A stretch of 28,239 nt of DNA from Didymodactylos carnosus (lineage: Eukaryota > Rotifera > Eurotatoria > Philodinida > Philodinidae): contig CAJNOQ010001822.1 of NCBI GenBank assembly GCA_905250885.1, positions 1 through 28,239 of the forward strand, given 5' to 3'. Made by a program: the position numbers and the translations under genes. This document shows positions 1 to 9,260 of the stretch, in pieces. The notes under the pieces are model-generated. The model made no database searches and was not told the DNA's origin. It was given only the letters and a program-made list of their open reading frames with translations. Position 1 is the first letter of the stretch; every line of letters starts with the position of its first letter.

Positions 1-22
1 TACACAGGCTTTTAATAATGTT
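1..22. repeat. 22-bp copy of a sequence near the Penelope-like relic
   Basis: The first 22 bases, read as ACACAGGCTTTT followed by (A)ATAATGTT, recur at 7960-7981 with one A/G difference. The second copy lies about 500 bp upstream (minus strand) of the Penelope-like RT fragment. The window edge may therefore cut another copy of the same element in the same orientation. The match is short, so this is an inference. Confidence 0.45.
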
Positions 23-138
23 TATTTTTAAATTTTTAGTTTTCGGTTATCACAGGGTATCCACGGATGCCACAAGTCTTTTGTTCTTTTTTGTGATATC
101 CTGCACTTTAGTAAAAATAAAATCTTACCTATCTTATC

Positions 139-351
139 TTATCTTAATGTAAGGCAGCGTATTTGGTTAATGATATCTGTGGTGCGAATGTGACAAAATT
201 GTCTATACGAAATATTTTCTTGTGTGAGATCAATGTTGTAGAAATGTGGCTCGAGAATACGTTGATTAAGATTGGCAAAAGCATAAATTAGATCAAGTTT
301 TTTTAGATAGACAAAGATAAGCAGCCACAGTTCGTCAGCCAATGATTCCAT
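139..351 (-). pseudogene. F-box protein, N-terminal fragment
   Basis: The ATG at 351-349 sits in a good Kozak context (GCCATGG) and opens a 70-residue frame starting MESLADELWLLIFVYL. This is an F-box helix pair followed by the DLIYAFANLNQR segment typical of the large bdelloid F-box/LRR-like family. F-box proteins bind SKP1 in SCF ubiquitin ligases and present substrates through the C-terminal region. Family members usually run 400-600 residues, whereas this one stops at TAA after IRCLTLR. The stop lies at the edge of a short AAGAT-rich simple repeat (about 120-145), so it looks truncated by rearrangement or by an element tail. A perfect donor-like AGGTAAGAT lies just past the stop but cannot rescue the frame. 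The open frame continues 60 codons upstream of the ATG, but that part has no family match. Confidence 0.7.
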
Positions 352-539
352 GGCAGCAATACGTGCCACGAGAGTAAAGAAGATGAAGAAGAAATGTGTA
401 CTTTCTCTGATGTTCGAAGGAGAAGAAAGGAATGAATCTTTACATTGCAAAGAAGCAAAATATTTATATTCTGTTTTGTGTCTCAAGAAAAAAAGGATAG
501 CATGAATCTTGTGAAATATGTTTGACGTCAAGTGATTGA

Positions 540-3180
540 GTGGTGTGAATCGTTACTTTCAGACAGTGTTACTCACGTGAAAACGTGAAACATTATTATG
601 CAACTAAACAACACTTCGCAAATGTCTTTTTTTAATTGCTTTCTTCTTTACTCTTTGCCTCTTCTTTTTTCTTTTCCTTTGTACTCTGTGGTGTGCGTGT
701 GTGGTAAAGTGAAATTGCGCCGTACAATAGGGATCGGTCAAATAGTATGAGTGAATAAATGACTGTGGTAACTATATGCGAAAACAAAGGAAAAGACAAA
801 AATATCTTGACAACGAGCTAAGTTATAACGAGAGAAAGCTCCTTTCTGAGTCACAGTGCCTCGCAAGTGATTTCATTCAAACATGATCAGAAAAAGTTAA
901 ATATGTTTGAAATATAATCAATAGTATCGAATTCGAACGTTCGATAACCTGGTGAAAACCTATAATAAGTGAAACAATCTAGTTTTGCCGATTTTTGAGT
1001 AAAATTAAAAGGTTTATAACTCAGTCAAAATTCATTCGAATTATGCTAGAATATCAAGATGTATTCAATTTTACCTGCTCAATACAATTGTAAATATTTT
1101 CGGAAAGCGGTGTTGTTCATGAAAATAGAGGTTAAATTGTCTTCTTTCGATTGCCGAAAACTGCACGCCTCTATCTTCTACCGTCTTTGTATTATTTCAA
1201 AAACAACTGTCGGTCTTATATTTTTGATAATACATATAGAATGAAAATTTTTATGAAGAATGATTGGTTTTCAGCAAAGTAATCTAATTTTTTAATTAGT
1301 TTGACTTTTCATGATGTGGTAACGAAAGTTTTATTTGAAATTATTCCACAAGAACATTTTACTATATATGGAGTTTTATACCTTTGTCGATCTTCTACAT
1401 TTCAAATATACAAAAGTTAGTTTCTATCGATCTTCCTTTTCTATAACTATGAAAACCAATTCTCCATTGTATAAGGAAATTTTTAGATATTCCGTCGTAT
1501 TCAAAACATCAAAATGTGTGTTTTCTATGGTTACCAAATGAAGCAGTCAAATATTAATAGAATTACAACTTTCGATTCCGACTTTCTGCCTCATTCTAGC
1601 ACGCTTAGACGACAACCCAAAACAAAGCCTTACTAGTGTCTAGAAAGCCCTAATATTTTTTCTGAAGTCATACGCAGAATTTTTTCGCTTAAATTATCCT
1701 CTTGAAGTGAATATGAACTTTATCGAACGCTAAATAGAATATTGACGGTCAATATTCAAGTCCGATAAAAGCATTGTAAAGTGAAACTGCGGCAAGAAAA
1801 AATGCTTCCACAGAAAGTTACATAGGATGACATATTAAAAAAGAATTACTTTAGAAAATTGCTGGAAAAATGGACTTTTCGTAATATTGAAAATTTCACA
1901 CTTGCCTAAAAGATTTTTATCCTTATTAGAGTTCCAAAGAATGCATCGTGAATGCTTTTCCACTCATTTTATTACCAAAACGTTATTTGTATTTCAGGGT
2001 GATATTGTATTTGTACCATTCTTTTTTTTATTCAAACATAATTTTTATCTCTACATTTTCCAACTATAAAAAGATTATCAACATGGTATTTATTATTTTG
2101 TTTATGTGTTGATGTATTAGTGGTTTTTTATTATTTCGAATGACTAACGTATAGAAACATTATTTTAGTCGTATGTTTGGGATTTATCCTGTTATTTAAT
2201 TATGTTCTTAAAGTGTTCTTTGTTATTAATCGTGATAATACACAAATGTATTAAAACAAAACGTGAACCAAAATTATTATATTCGGGTTGTTTAGGGTAT
2301 TGCAAGGCGTATGCGTCCAACAGGTGATATATTTCAAAGTATTGACTGGTATTTATTGTGCTCATGTAATCATTTTACACCTTATACATACATTATTTAT
2401 TTAACATTATGTTTTATTCACTGCGAAAGTAGAGATAATGATGTTTATTTAAGAAAATTTGGATCAGATTAGAAAAGATATATAAATATTGTACAGTGGT
2501 TTTTATTTTCAATCATTTATATAAAAGGGTTATGAATCAAATCATTTAACCAAACTTACAAAAATACATAGGATTGGTTGGACACTCAAAACGTATGATA
2601 AGAATGAGGCAGGAAGCTTCGACCACAGTGTGCATTCACATGAAAATTTCGTCAACAAAGTGACTTTCTTTAGGTTTGACTCACGGAAGTTAAACTTCGA
2701 TATTTAGGTCGTATATCTCTATAAGAAATTTGATTGGAACTACTAAGATGCAGGATCGGGTAAGCTAACCTTAAAATTATTTTTAATATATCAAATGAAG
2801 TTATAAATCAAGAATAATTTAGGGTATCAATCTTCATTGATTCGAACGTATGTTAACGAAAACATTTTGTAAAATTTACGAGGAAACCACTCCAACTATC
2901 CGTTCGCTTTTTTCACGAAACCTAGTGGACACTAGGCAATCGAGTGTGCTGAATCCGAATATCATATTGATTTGGACTTCTAGGCCTCCGAGACCGATTT
3001 TCTGGAACACCAGTTTGTCAGAAACTCTAAAAAATAACCAAAGCCTTTCTTAATGAGACATGATTATAGCCCGCACATTTCTGATTAAAATGAGACATCT
3101 CTCAGTTGTACATGATCTTTCTTTGCAAAGTTATAGGATTCAAAAGAAAAGTCCTAAATCAATTTCTTCGTATTTCTGTA
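540..3180. other. Gene-poor AT-rich stretch
   Basis: I recognise no protein family, RNA gene or intact element here. Open frames of 60-70 codons (for example 1059-1244, 1335-1541, 1887-2069 and 2850-3053) have no recognisable motif and are at chance level for this composition. A nested hairpin at 1719-1769 is listed separately. Confidence 0.6.
1719..1769. repeat. Nested inverted repeat (hairpin)
   Basis: The core is a perfect palindrome of 10-bp arms, GAATATTGAC and GTCAATATTC, around a single G (1737-1757). An outer 7-bp pair, TTTATCG (1719-1725) and CGATAAA (1763-1769), encloses it. No target duplication is evident. It may be a small foldback element or a chance structure in AT-rich DNA. 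Confidence 0.5.
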
Positions 3181-3213
3181 GCTTTGAGCTGACAATGAAC
3201 ATTTAGGACTGGG

Positions 3214-3384
3214 ATGATTAGCGAACGCGGTCCGACAAATTCTTCATTCGTTTTGCTTGAACATCTTCAAAATGTTCTTTATGAACTTGAAAATGAAAAA
3301 GAACTTTTCGAAAGTCTATTGAAATCGTATCCTCAGCGATTAAAAGCTGTACGTGACGCCAACGGCGGTTACACTAGATATTGA
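3214..3384 (+). CDS. Candidate 56-residue protein or terminal exon
   Basis: An ATG opens 56 codons beginning MISERGPTNSSF and ending DANGGYTRY. The middle is acidic and helical-looking (LLEHLQNVLYELENEKELFE), which could form a short coiled coil. Two things lift it above a chance frame. A good splice acceptor (TTTCTGTAG, ending about 3182) lies 30 bp upstream, and a poly-A signal AATAAA (3407-3412) lies 23 bp after the stop. I do not recognise the family. It could be a small protein with a spliced 5' UTR or the last exon of a gene whose earlier exons I cannot see. Frame length alone would not be significant. Confidence 0.35.
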   Translation: MISERGPTNSSFVLLEHLQNVLYELENEKELFESLLKSYPQRLKAVRDANGGYTRY

Positions 3385-3764
3385 TGTATCATTTCTATTC
3401 AAATCAAATAAAAGGTCCGCTTGATATATCATTTGTAACTGAACCACATTTACTTGATACTTTATTTTCTTCGCAAGAAGTAACCACAATCTTGTACATT
3501 TATAACTTGGATTGACTATCTGCATCTATTGAATTGTTAACTATAGTCCTAGATCTAGTTTTTTATGGGCTTTCATTTGGTATAAAATTCATTAGATACC
3601 TACTTTAAAATCACGTCGTTAACCCCCTGGAAAAAGCTTATGCAACACCCTGTATATTATTATATTATAATTAATAAGTTAACATCGTACAGATTTATAC
3701 TTTCTCTTAATTTACAGTTGTGGTTTATAGTAACATATAGATATGTGTCAAATTAGGGTGATCC

Positions 3765-3880
3765 CTCGAATGGGAACAATTTTCTCAATCATTTCTCGAG
3801 TGAGAACATTTTAAACCATGTACTCTTGAAGGAGAACATTTTTTCATATATATTCTCTGATGGAAACAATTGTAAATTTT
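3765..3880. repeat. Four degenerate tandem copies, about 29-bp unit
   Basis: Units start at about 3765, 3795, 3823 and 3852. Each contains a variant of CTCGARTGRGAACAATTTT followed by an AT-rich spacer. The copies are diverged, so the array is old. No function is evident. Confidence 0.6.
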
Positions 3881-3884
3881 CAAG

Positions 3885-4376
3885 ATAATAGGTTAAAGTA
3901 TAGCTAATTTAAAAGCTCGTTAAAGCGCAGAACTAGCCAAAGGATAATATAGGTATGGTAACGATATTAATTCTTAGCTGGAAATGCAGTTGGAAGCTGA
4001 AGATGGTAAAGCCAAAACTAAACCTCAAAAAGTCAACAGACATGATTTTTACTTTTATTTTCGTTAAGAAGACAGGGAAGCTCGTCTTACTTATCAATTT
4101 CACATCAGTTGTTCCTTGTAAAACACTTTCATATGTCTTTATTGTTGAGAAAACGAAGTATACCTTAAAATGTACTTAAACATTATTTCGCTGAACATAA
4201 AAGTTTTTTCTCGGTACTGGAAGGTAAGATAAAGCTGGGTTTTATTACTATATGGAATATTGAAGTACACAACTCTACTAAGTGCCGAAGTCATCAAAAC
4301 TTTGTAGGCAACGAACGATAACGGAAAGTAGCGAGAACCACTAGTCAAAACCTTATGCGAATCTTACTAAAATCCT
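3885..4376. other. No convincing gene
   Basis: A 27-codon stretch after an acceptor-like TTCTTAG (about 3977; frame beginning MQLEAEDGKAK) looks hydrophilic and exon-like, but it is too short to support. The overlapping 70-codon frames around 3955-4348 on both strands show no known motif. Confidence 0.5.
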
Positions 4377-4500
4377 AGAATAATCTTATTAAGATCTTAG
4401 TAAGACTTTGCTTACGTTCGTCTAAGATCTTAAGCAAAGCTTACTAGGATCGTGAGACATAATATTCTAACATTTGATAAGATCTTACTAAGATTATTCT
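4377..4500. mobile_element. Foldback element or MITE, 124 bp
   Basis: The ends are inverted: AGAATAATCTTA(T)TAAGATC on the left pairs with GATCTTACTAAGATTATTCT on the right. A second internal stem pairs 4393-4414 with 4431-4451 (AGTAAG..CTTTGCTTA type). The motif TCTTACTAAGATC recurs several times, including just outside at 4360-4372. I see no transposase and no clear target duplication. Confidence 0.6.
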
Positions 4501-5097
4501 CTAAGAGTTTTTCAAGAATAGATAAGATCGATGAAGTTTTTTATAGCATTTCAGTCATGATCACCAAGATAGTCTGAATATCTGTTTTACACCTTCAAAG
4601 TGGCACTTGAACAGATTTAGAGATTAAAGAGGAATTTCATCGTTTATGGGGCACTTCTTAGTCTCTAAGCTTTGGAATTTGAATATGAAAATGGGTAGTT
4701 TCAAACTCGTAAAAGACGAAGATTTATTAAAAATTTTGTTTGGTGTATTGTTGGCTGTTTGGAAAACTACTATTTCATTCGTTATTTTTGCACCTTCACG
4801 CTCACCCAATATCGGGTTCACGAAAAATGCGCGAATAAATAAATGTCATTAGCCGTCTTACACACTTCACGACTGTCTCTTCCTACATCACCATGTTTTT
4901 GAACATCCTAATACAACACAAAGGCCTGGCATTCTAAAAGCTAGAAAACGTCATCGTTAGTCTGAATACAATGATTTAACTTAAAATACTACAAATGCCC
5001 TGCCTCATGAAACTCACTAAGTTCTTCCAATAATATCCGCACATTGCACACAAAACACTTCATAGCTCATACTATTTAACTAACTCTGTCCAGTCCA
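4501..5097. other. No gene recognised
   Basis: Two antiparallel 65-68 codon frames overlap at 4624-4852. Neither shows a family motif, splice support or a poly-A signal. This would be the 3' flank of the minus-strand gene relic at 5245-6605, but no AATAAA was seen close to its end. Confidence 0.5.
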
Positions 5098-5105
5098 CGC
5101 TTCAG

Positions 5106-5247
5106 TAGGAATGCACCGGTATCGGTATACTGAATACCGAAAATACCGACTGTTTTTATTCGGACTTTTTTAGATTTTTTCATCACCGAAGCTCGGTATT
5201 TCCGGTATCAGTATTTCGGTATGGATACCGATACCGGTGCATATCTA
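5106..5247. mobile_element. hAT-type MITE, 142 bp, with 8-bp target duplication
   Basis: The terminal inverted repeats start TAG and share ATGCACCGGTATCGGTAT. The left end reads TAGGA-ATGCACC and the right end, inverted, reads TAGAT-ATGCACC. The inner part keeps inverted copies of CGGTATTTC/ACCGAAATA-type sequence. Perfect 8-bp direct repeats CGCTTCAG lie immediately outside, at 5098-5105 and 5248-5255. An 8-bp duplication with TAGGRATGCACCGG-type termini is characteristic of non-autonomous hAT elements. The intact duplication implies a fairly recent insertion. The right terminus supplies a TAG stop in frame with the putative last exon of the adjacent minus-strand gene. Confidence 0.88.
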
Positions 5248-5680
5248 CGCTTCAGCTCGTGCTAAATTATGAATAAAAATGTATTGATCATAAGGATATT
5301 GATAATTTGTGTTTGCTGACTGTCCATATTGTTTCGCTGGCTGACATGTTGGCCATGTTGATTGGTTTTGGAGTCCACCAGCTGCATGGGCCAGTTATAG
5401 ATGAAAAATCTTGATCTGGAAAATAATCGTAACCTAACGTTTATAGGATGAAAACCGGAACAACAACGCACTTACATAACTGTAAAATCCTTCCTTACCA
5501 TATTTACAATGATGTGTACCATGGACGTTTTGACGAGCAGAACGCGATTTTTCAAAATAAATTAGAACTTGATATATCTGATGTTTAGCCATGCTATGTT
5601 TCACCTTTGATTTAATTAATAGTTGTTGATCATCTTCTAATACATTAAAACGTAATATGTGGCCACGTTCGTGATGAAGT
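5245..5680 (-). pseudogene. Possible last two exons of the gene relic at 6135-6605
   Basis: Exon 5680-5499 is bounded by an acceptor (ACTATACAG) and a donor (GGTAAGG). It is open for 60 codons in exactly the phase left by the upstream donor at 6134, beginning LHHERGHILRFNVLEDDQQ and ending HGTHHCKY. The best continuation joins at 5381 after ATGCAG and gives a Q/Y/N-rich tail (QYGQSANTNYQYPYDQY). It ends at a TAG formed by the MITE terminus (5247-5245). Without the MITE, the frame would run only four further codons (WTGQ, then S and stop). An alternative acceptor, TTTTCCAG near 5408, gives another short tail. The sequence does not match the usual continuation of the family, so membership in the same gene rests on phase and splice sites only. 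Confidence 0.35.
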
Positions 5681-6013
5681 CTGTATAGTGTGAGTTATGA
5701 AGTATGTGCTATTACTAAATTACACAGTCATACTACATCAGAAATCACAGTACAATAAAAAATATTCATTTTGCCAGCTAAAACATGTGAAAAATCTGTG
5801 AGAAAACATCAAAATTGGGCAAAATCATCAAAAATCTCTGAACACATTTTTGACATCCAGTGGTTGATGATTGTGTATCATTCCATTACTTTCTAAATAT
5901 TAATAGTAAAATTAAATTCATAATGAGCATCGAAGAGTAAGCATTTTAAGAAAAACTGAAGTAACACTTTAAACGTATTTCATGTCAAACGAGTTATCTT
6001 TTAACTACAAGAA

Positions 6014-6083
6014 GATAAATTATGTTTTTTATGCTTTAGACTTATACTTTTGAACTGACTGTTCTTTTGGATCGTGATTTATG
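6014..6083. repeat. 70-bp dispersed repeat, copy 1
   Basis: It matches 8042-8111 in direct orientation with a single C/T difference. This copy lies inside the long presumed intron (6134-5681) of the minus-strand gene relic. The second copy lies beyond the Penelope-like RT fragment, so the pair flanks about 2 kb. Confidence 0.85.
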
Positions 6084-6134
6084 AAGTTCGCTTTCATTCA
6101 TTTCACTCAACGAGAGGCTATTTGTCATTCTTAC

Positions 6135-6605
6135 CTAACTTGTAGTGGTCCTACTAATATTTCTCGGCTTTAAGTAAATTTTCCAACGTTATACGCGCAA
6201 AACACTGAATTTGCTGGCAAAAGTATTGCATCTAGACCTGTATAATATTTGATATATTCCAAGTCAGAACGTCCTCTAGCAGCTACAAAATGTTTTGGAC
6301 GATTCGGACTATCTTGTGCAGATAACTGAAGATGTGTAATTAATCTATTGAGTTCTTTTGTTGAACACCTGCATGGAAGAAATGCATAGCTTTAATATAG
6401 TAGATGTTTCTGTGCAAGAATCCTCTTAACAATAGCTCAACTTACCGTCCTAGAGTAAATCGATGTGCTGGTAGCCATATAATAGATTTGTTGAATGGCA
6501 TATAAGCTTCGCAGAAAGAAGCTGGGAACGAGCAATAGAATGCATCTACACTCGCCATGAGAGGATCTAGCGCATAATAGGAGTGGAATGATTTTATATC
6601 ATCTT
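6135..6605 (-). pseudogene. Glycosyltransferase-like protein of unknown family, two exons, nonsense-disrupted
   Basis: The first visible exon (6605-6446) follows a strong acceptor (CTTTCTGTCAG) and ends at CG|GTAAG. A 77-bp intron ends at TCCATGCAG, and the second exon (6368-6135) ends at TTAG|GTAAGA. The joined frame contains CSFPASFCEAYMPFNKSI, LPAHRFTLGR, RSDLEYIKYYTGLDAI and REILVGPLQV. I recognise this order of motifs (CE-x-x-MPFN, PAHR-x-x-LGR, D-x-EYI-x-YYTG) from a widespread but uncharacterised family of secretory-pathway, glycosyltransferase-like proteins in nematodes, cnidarians and rotifers. That functional label is inference. A TAA at 6172-6170 interrupts the frame between GKFT and SREILVG, with the same frame continuing on both sides, so this is a nonsense mutation. 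Earlier exons are missing. The sequence beyond 6605 is repeat-like and the Penelope-like fragment follows. Confidence 0.68.
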
Positions 6606-6914
6606 CTGACAGAAAGGATGAGTGGAAGAATTTAGATCACCTGATTAACTGATCCTTTGTTAATTTAAGGTGCCTCTCACTCACAAATCAACTCTTGTCC
6701 CAGAACGTCCGATCTTGATGCATTTTTCAGGAAAAAATGTGCCGGATCCTAGACAGTTCACAATAAAAATTTGAGCCCAAAATATTGAGTTGTCCGGGAG
6801 TTATCATAACGTTAAAGATCAAAAAACAGGTTTCCGTGCGACCCAGATTTCTCCTACAATTCTAATGATACAGATTTTGGATTGGTGTTAAAATGTAGCC
6901 AAGACTTGTCGCTA

Positions 6915-7475
6915 CAACTTCCTTTGTTGTATCAGTCTAGCAAAATCGAATAAATCTTTTATAAATGTTCGTGGTGTTGATCATGCCTGATCGATTAAAT
7001 CACTTAAATATTTGGCCAGTTGATAGTTGTATGTGTTTGTTGTTGAAATTATTGGCCTCAGTGGTAAACGTTTCTTGTGCATTTTTGGTTGACAAAACAT
7101 AACCACACACCTAGCTCCGGATACATATAATCGATCATACGTATCTTGATCAGTTTTCTTAGATTTCTTCAATTCACCAGTTCTATAATTCAACTTTCCT
7201 TCCATCTTACTCACTATATATGATACTGTTATTTTATTTCCCTTAGCATCTTGATCTACCATCTTAGTGAATGCCTTACCTTGTGCTAATAACTCTTTCG
7301 CTTTTTGTTTGTGTTGTTCTTTATCCATAACCACACATGCAATCCCTTTATCGACTTTCATCACTACAATGCTTTTATCCTTCGACAAACTTCGAAGAGG
7401 TTGAATTTCATCAGGGCTGACATTGATCAGTTTCTTTTGCTTGTTCAATTTTAAAAAACTGGTACGCCACTTTCC
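6915..7475 (-). pseudogene. Penelope-like element reverse transcriptase, N-terminal RT fragment
   Basis: The frame runs from about 7475 to 6915. It carries the N-terminal RT motifs of Penelope-like elements: VVMKVDKGIACVVMD (the KxDKGxxxVVMD motif), YDRLYVSGA, PKMHKKRLPLRPIIS (the P-K-hHK-x-x-x-PLRPIhS motif) and the following YQLAKYLSDLI and FIKDLFDFARLIQ helices. There is no ATG at the start; the frame simply continues upstream. A TGA at 6983-6981 splits it between IDQA and STPRTFIKD, and it ends at TAG after QQRKL. The RT palm with the catalytic YxDD and any GIY-YIG endonuclease are absent. Penelope-like elements, including endonuclease-lacking Athena elements, are well known at bdelloid telomeres; assignment to a subgroup is not possible here. 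Confidence 0.85.
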
Positions 7476-8041
7476 TTATTCCGTTCGCTAACCTTTTATC
7501 CAATATCTTTTCTTATTTAGTTCAATTTGAAATTGTCTGTTGTCCGTTGCGAAAAATTTGAGTGTATGTTTTTGCTTTTTTTCATGTTTTAATTATTTTT
7601 TATTATTTTTCTTCTGTGTGAGGGATGCTGATGAACGGGACGTTCATCTGTTCGGTTAGGGGAGGTGTTAGGAAGTGAATACATTCACTCCATTAGTTAA
7701 AGGTCATTCAATTGCTTCACATGTATTTCGTTTATCTCTTTTCGTTCTTATTTTTGCATTATACAAGATTTTAGTAGTTCTTCTTCTTCTTCTTCTCTAC
7801 TGGAACAATTTCAAATTCAACCACTTTCAAACAGACGTCTCTGTTATCGCCTTAACTATTTCTATAAAATTTCAATCATAAAAGCCCTCTCACCTCTATT
7901 GATCTGATTTCACAGTCTGCCAAACTTGTTTAGTCACATTAAAAAATATGTGGAGAGGTTACACAGGCTTTTGATAATGTTATAAACATAAAATATTCTT
8001 TGTTTGTCCTTCTTCTATATTTCAAAATAAAGATCATGCAT
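7476..8041. other. Probable 5' remnant of the Penelope-like element
   Basis: No long frame. The stretch holds a CTT-repeat (about 7785-7798) and a perfect 8-bp hairpin, GATGAACG-GGA-CGTTCATC (about 7628-7646). It also holds the 22-bp sequence (7960-7981) shared with the window's left edge. It lies directly upstream, on the minus strand, of the RT fragment and may be its untranslated leader. Confidence 0.4.
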
Positions 8042-8111
8042 GATAAATTATGTTTTTTATGCTTTAGACTTATACTTTTGAACTGACTGTTCTTTTGGAT
8101 CGTGACTTATG
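8042..8111. repeat. 70-bp dispersed repeat, copy 2
   Basis: Near-identical to 6014-6083, same orientation, 2028 bp apart. Similarity stops abruptly on both sides. With the RT fragment between them, the pair could be remnants of the pseudo-LTRs carried by Penelope-like elements. A simple dispersed repeat is equally possible. Confidence 0.85.
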
Positions 8112-8211
8112 TATGAGAGGTTAGCATTTTCTTACGAGCCATTGCACGTAAGCCACGATCTATTACAGCGGAACAGCCTTCAATCTATGTTCTCAAAACT
8201 TTGCCAAAGTA

Positions 8212-8739
8212 GGGGGCACTTGTAGACCAAACATTTTAATGAATTTTGGTAAAAGGTGCAAATCAAAAAATTGTATCGTTGCTGAGATATTGATATTTTA
8301 GGAAAAGTCTCGAAAAACGTAGATTCCGCCATCTTGAAAATTTGCCAACTTTAAACTCTTGTAATTCAGTAACAACAGATTACTTCACCTTGCAGATTTC
8401 CCCATAAATAGTAGACAGTGTGAGCTACGAAACCACGCAACTGCGAGCTCAAAGCATGTTTTCGTGATTTTGTAATAGATGAAGCACTAAGAGTCCAATT
8501 CCAGAAAACCGTGAATTTTCTTGTAGCACCCATTTAAAACAAAGTCGACCGTAAGACTTTCAACCATATTCCCAAATAGATTATATGTCACATTATATTT
8601 GGTAAAAGTTTGATGGTCTCCGGTGCTTTCGTTTTCAATACAGACGCCTTGAAAGTTGCAATTTTGTCCAAAAATGATCATTTTGGGCGATTTTGAGAAA
8701 TGACTTTTTCCATGGAAACAGGGCAATTCTGAAGCCCCC
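8212..8739. mobile_element. Possible TA-flanked non-autonomous element, 528 bp
   Basis: GGGGGC at the left end (8212-8217) and its complement GCCCCC at the right (8734-8739) are both flanked by TA, as expected for Tc1/mariner-like integration. The inverted repeat is only about 6-8 bp, so support is modest. The 79-codon minus-strand frame inside (8487-8726) has no family match and no ATG at its start. Confidence 0.3.
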
Positions 8740-8977
8740 TAGTATACTGCTGAAGTACACCAGATGTACTACCACAGTCCATCCTGCGATTTGTGGGTTT
8801 CGCTAAAATAGCTTCGGGGACTCGGTCGGGGGCACCGAATTCTAGAGGTTTGCTTCAGTCAGCATTTTTCTGCTACAGTATATTAAAATTTCAATAAAAA
8901 CCAGTTTGATATGCAACGTTTCACAATGGTAATACAACTACAAGCTTATTCAAGTATTAGCGCGGTCCTACGTGCGA

Positions 8978-9007
8978 GTTGGGTGAGGGTGAGCGGGGTG
9001 AGGGTAT
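8978..9007 (+). repeat. G-rich telomere-like tract, G-quadruplex motif
   Basis: Four G-runs of 3, 3, 4 and 3 are separated by 3, 5 and 3 n (spacers TGA, TGAGC, TGA), giving a canonical G-quadruplex pattern. The TGAGGG hexamer also occurs in the telomere-like tract at 17778-17816. In this AT-rich window such a run is conspicuous. It is non-coding. Confidence 0.6.
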
Positions 9008-9071
9008 TTGGCAATTAATAATAAATCAAAGAAGAAGAGAATTAAAGCGCAAAGATAAGAAAAGGCAAGGA

Positions 9072-9260
9072 AAAACTTACCAAATTTCTTTTGAAAAGTT
9101 GGTTTTTTGATTTTTTAATGTTTTTGTGTACTAAGAGAAGTACGAAAGGTGAAATAAAGCGCGAAAAATAAGAAGAGAACGATCTCTCGTACTTCTCTTA
9201 GTACACAAAAGAATTAAAAAATCAAAAAACCAACTTTTCAAAAGAATTTTGGTAAGTTTT
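9072..9260. mobile_element. Near-perfect palindromic foldback element, about 190 bp
   Basis: Arms of about 73 bp pair: 9072-9144 (starting AAAACTTACCAAA and ending CTAAGAGAAGTACGA) with 9187-9260 (TCGTACTTCTCTTAG to TTTGGTAAGTTTT). The loop is about 42 bp. A few 1-2 bp gaps interrupt the arms, mainly in the T-rich and A-rich runs. No clear target duplication is seen. Structure and size fit a MITE or snap-back element. It begins 65 bp after the G-rich tract. Confidence 0.8.

Noticed and set aside
7628-7646. CTGATGA next to a hairpin, suggestive of a hammerhead ribozyme as found in Penelope-like elements
   Set aside because: The required GAAA and UH core positions after stem II are absent on both strands, so only the hairpin is real.
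8487-8726. 79-codon minus-strand frame
   Set aside because: No ATG at its start, no homology, and it lies in repeat-like sequence between TA-flanked ends.
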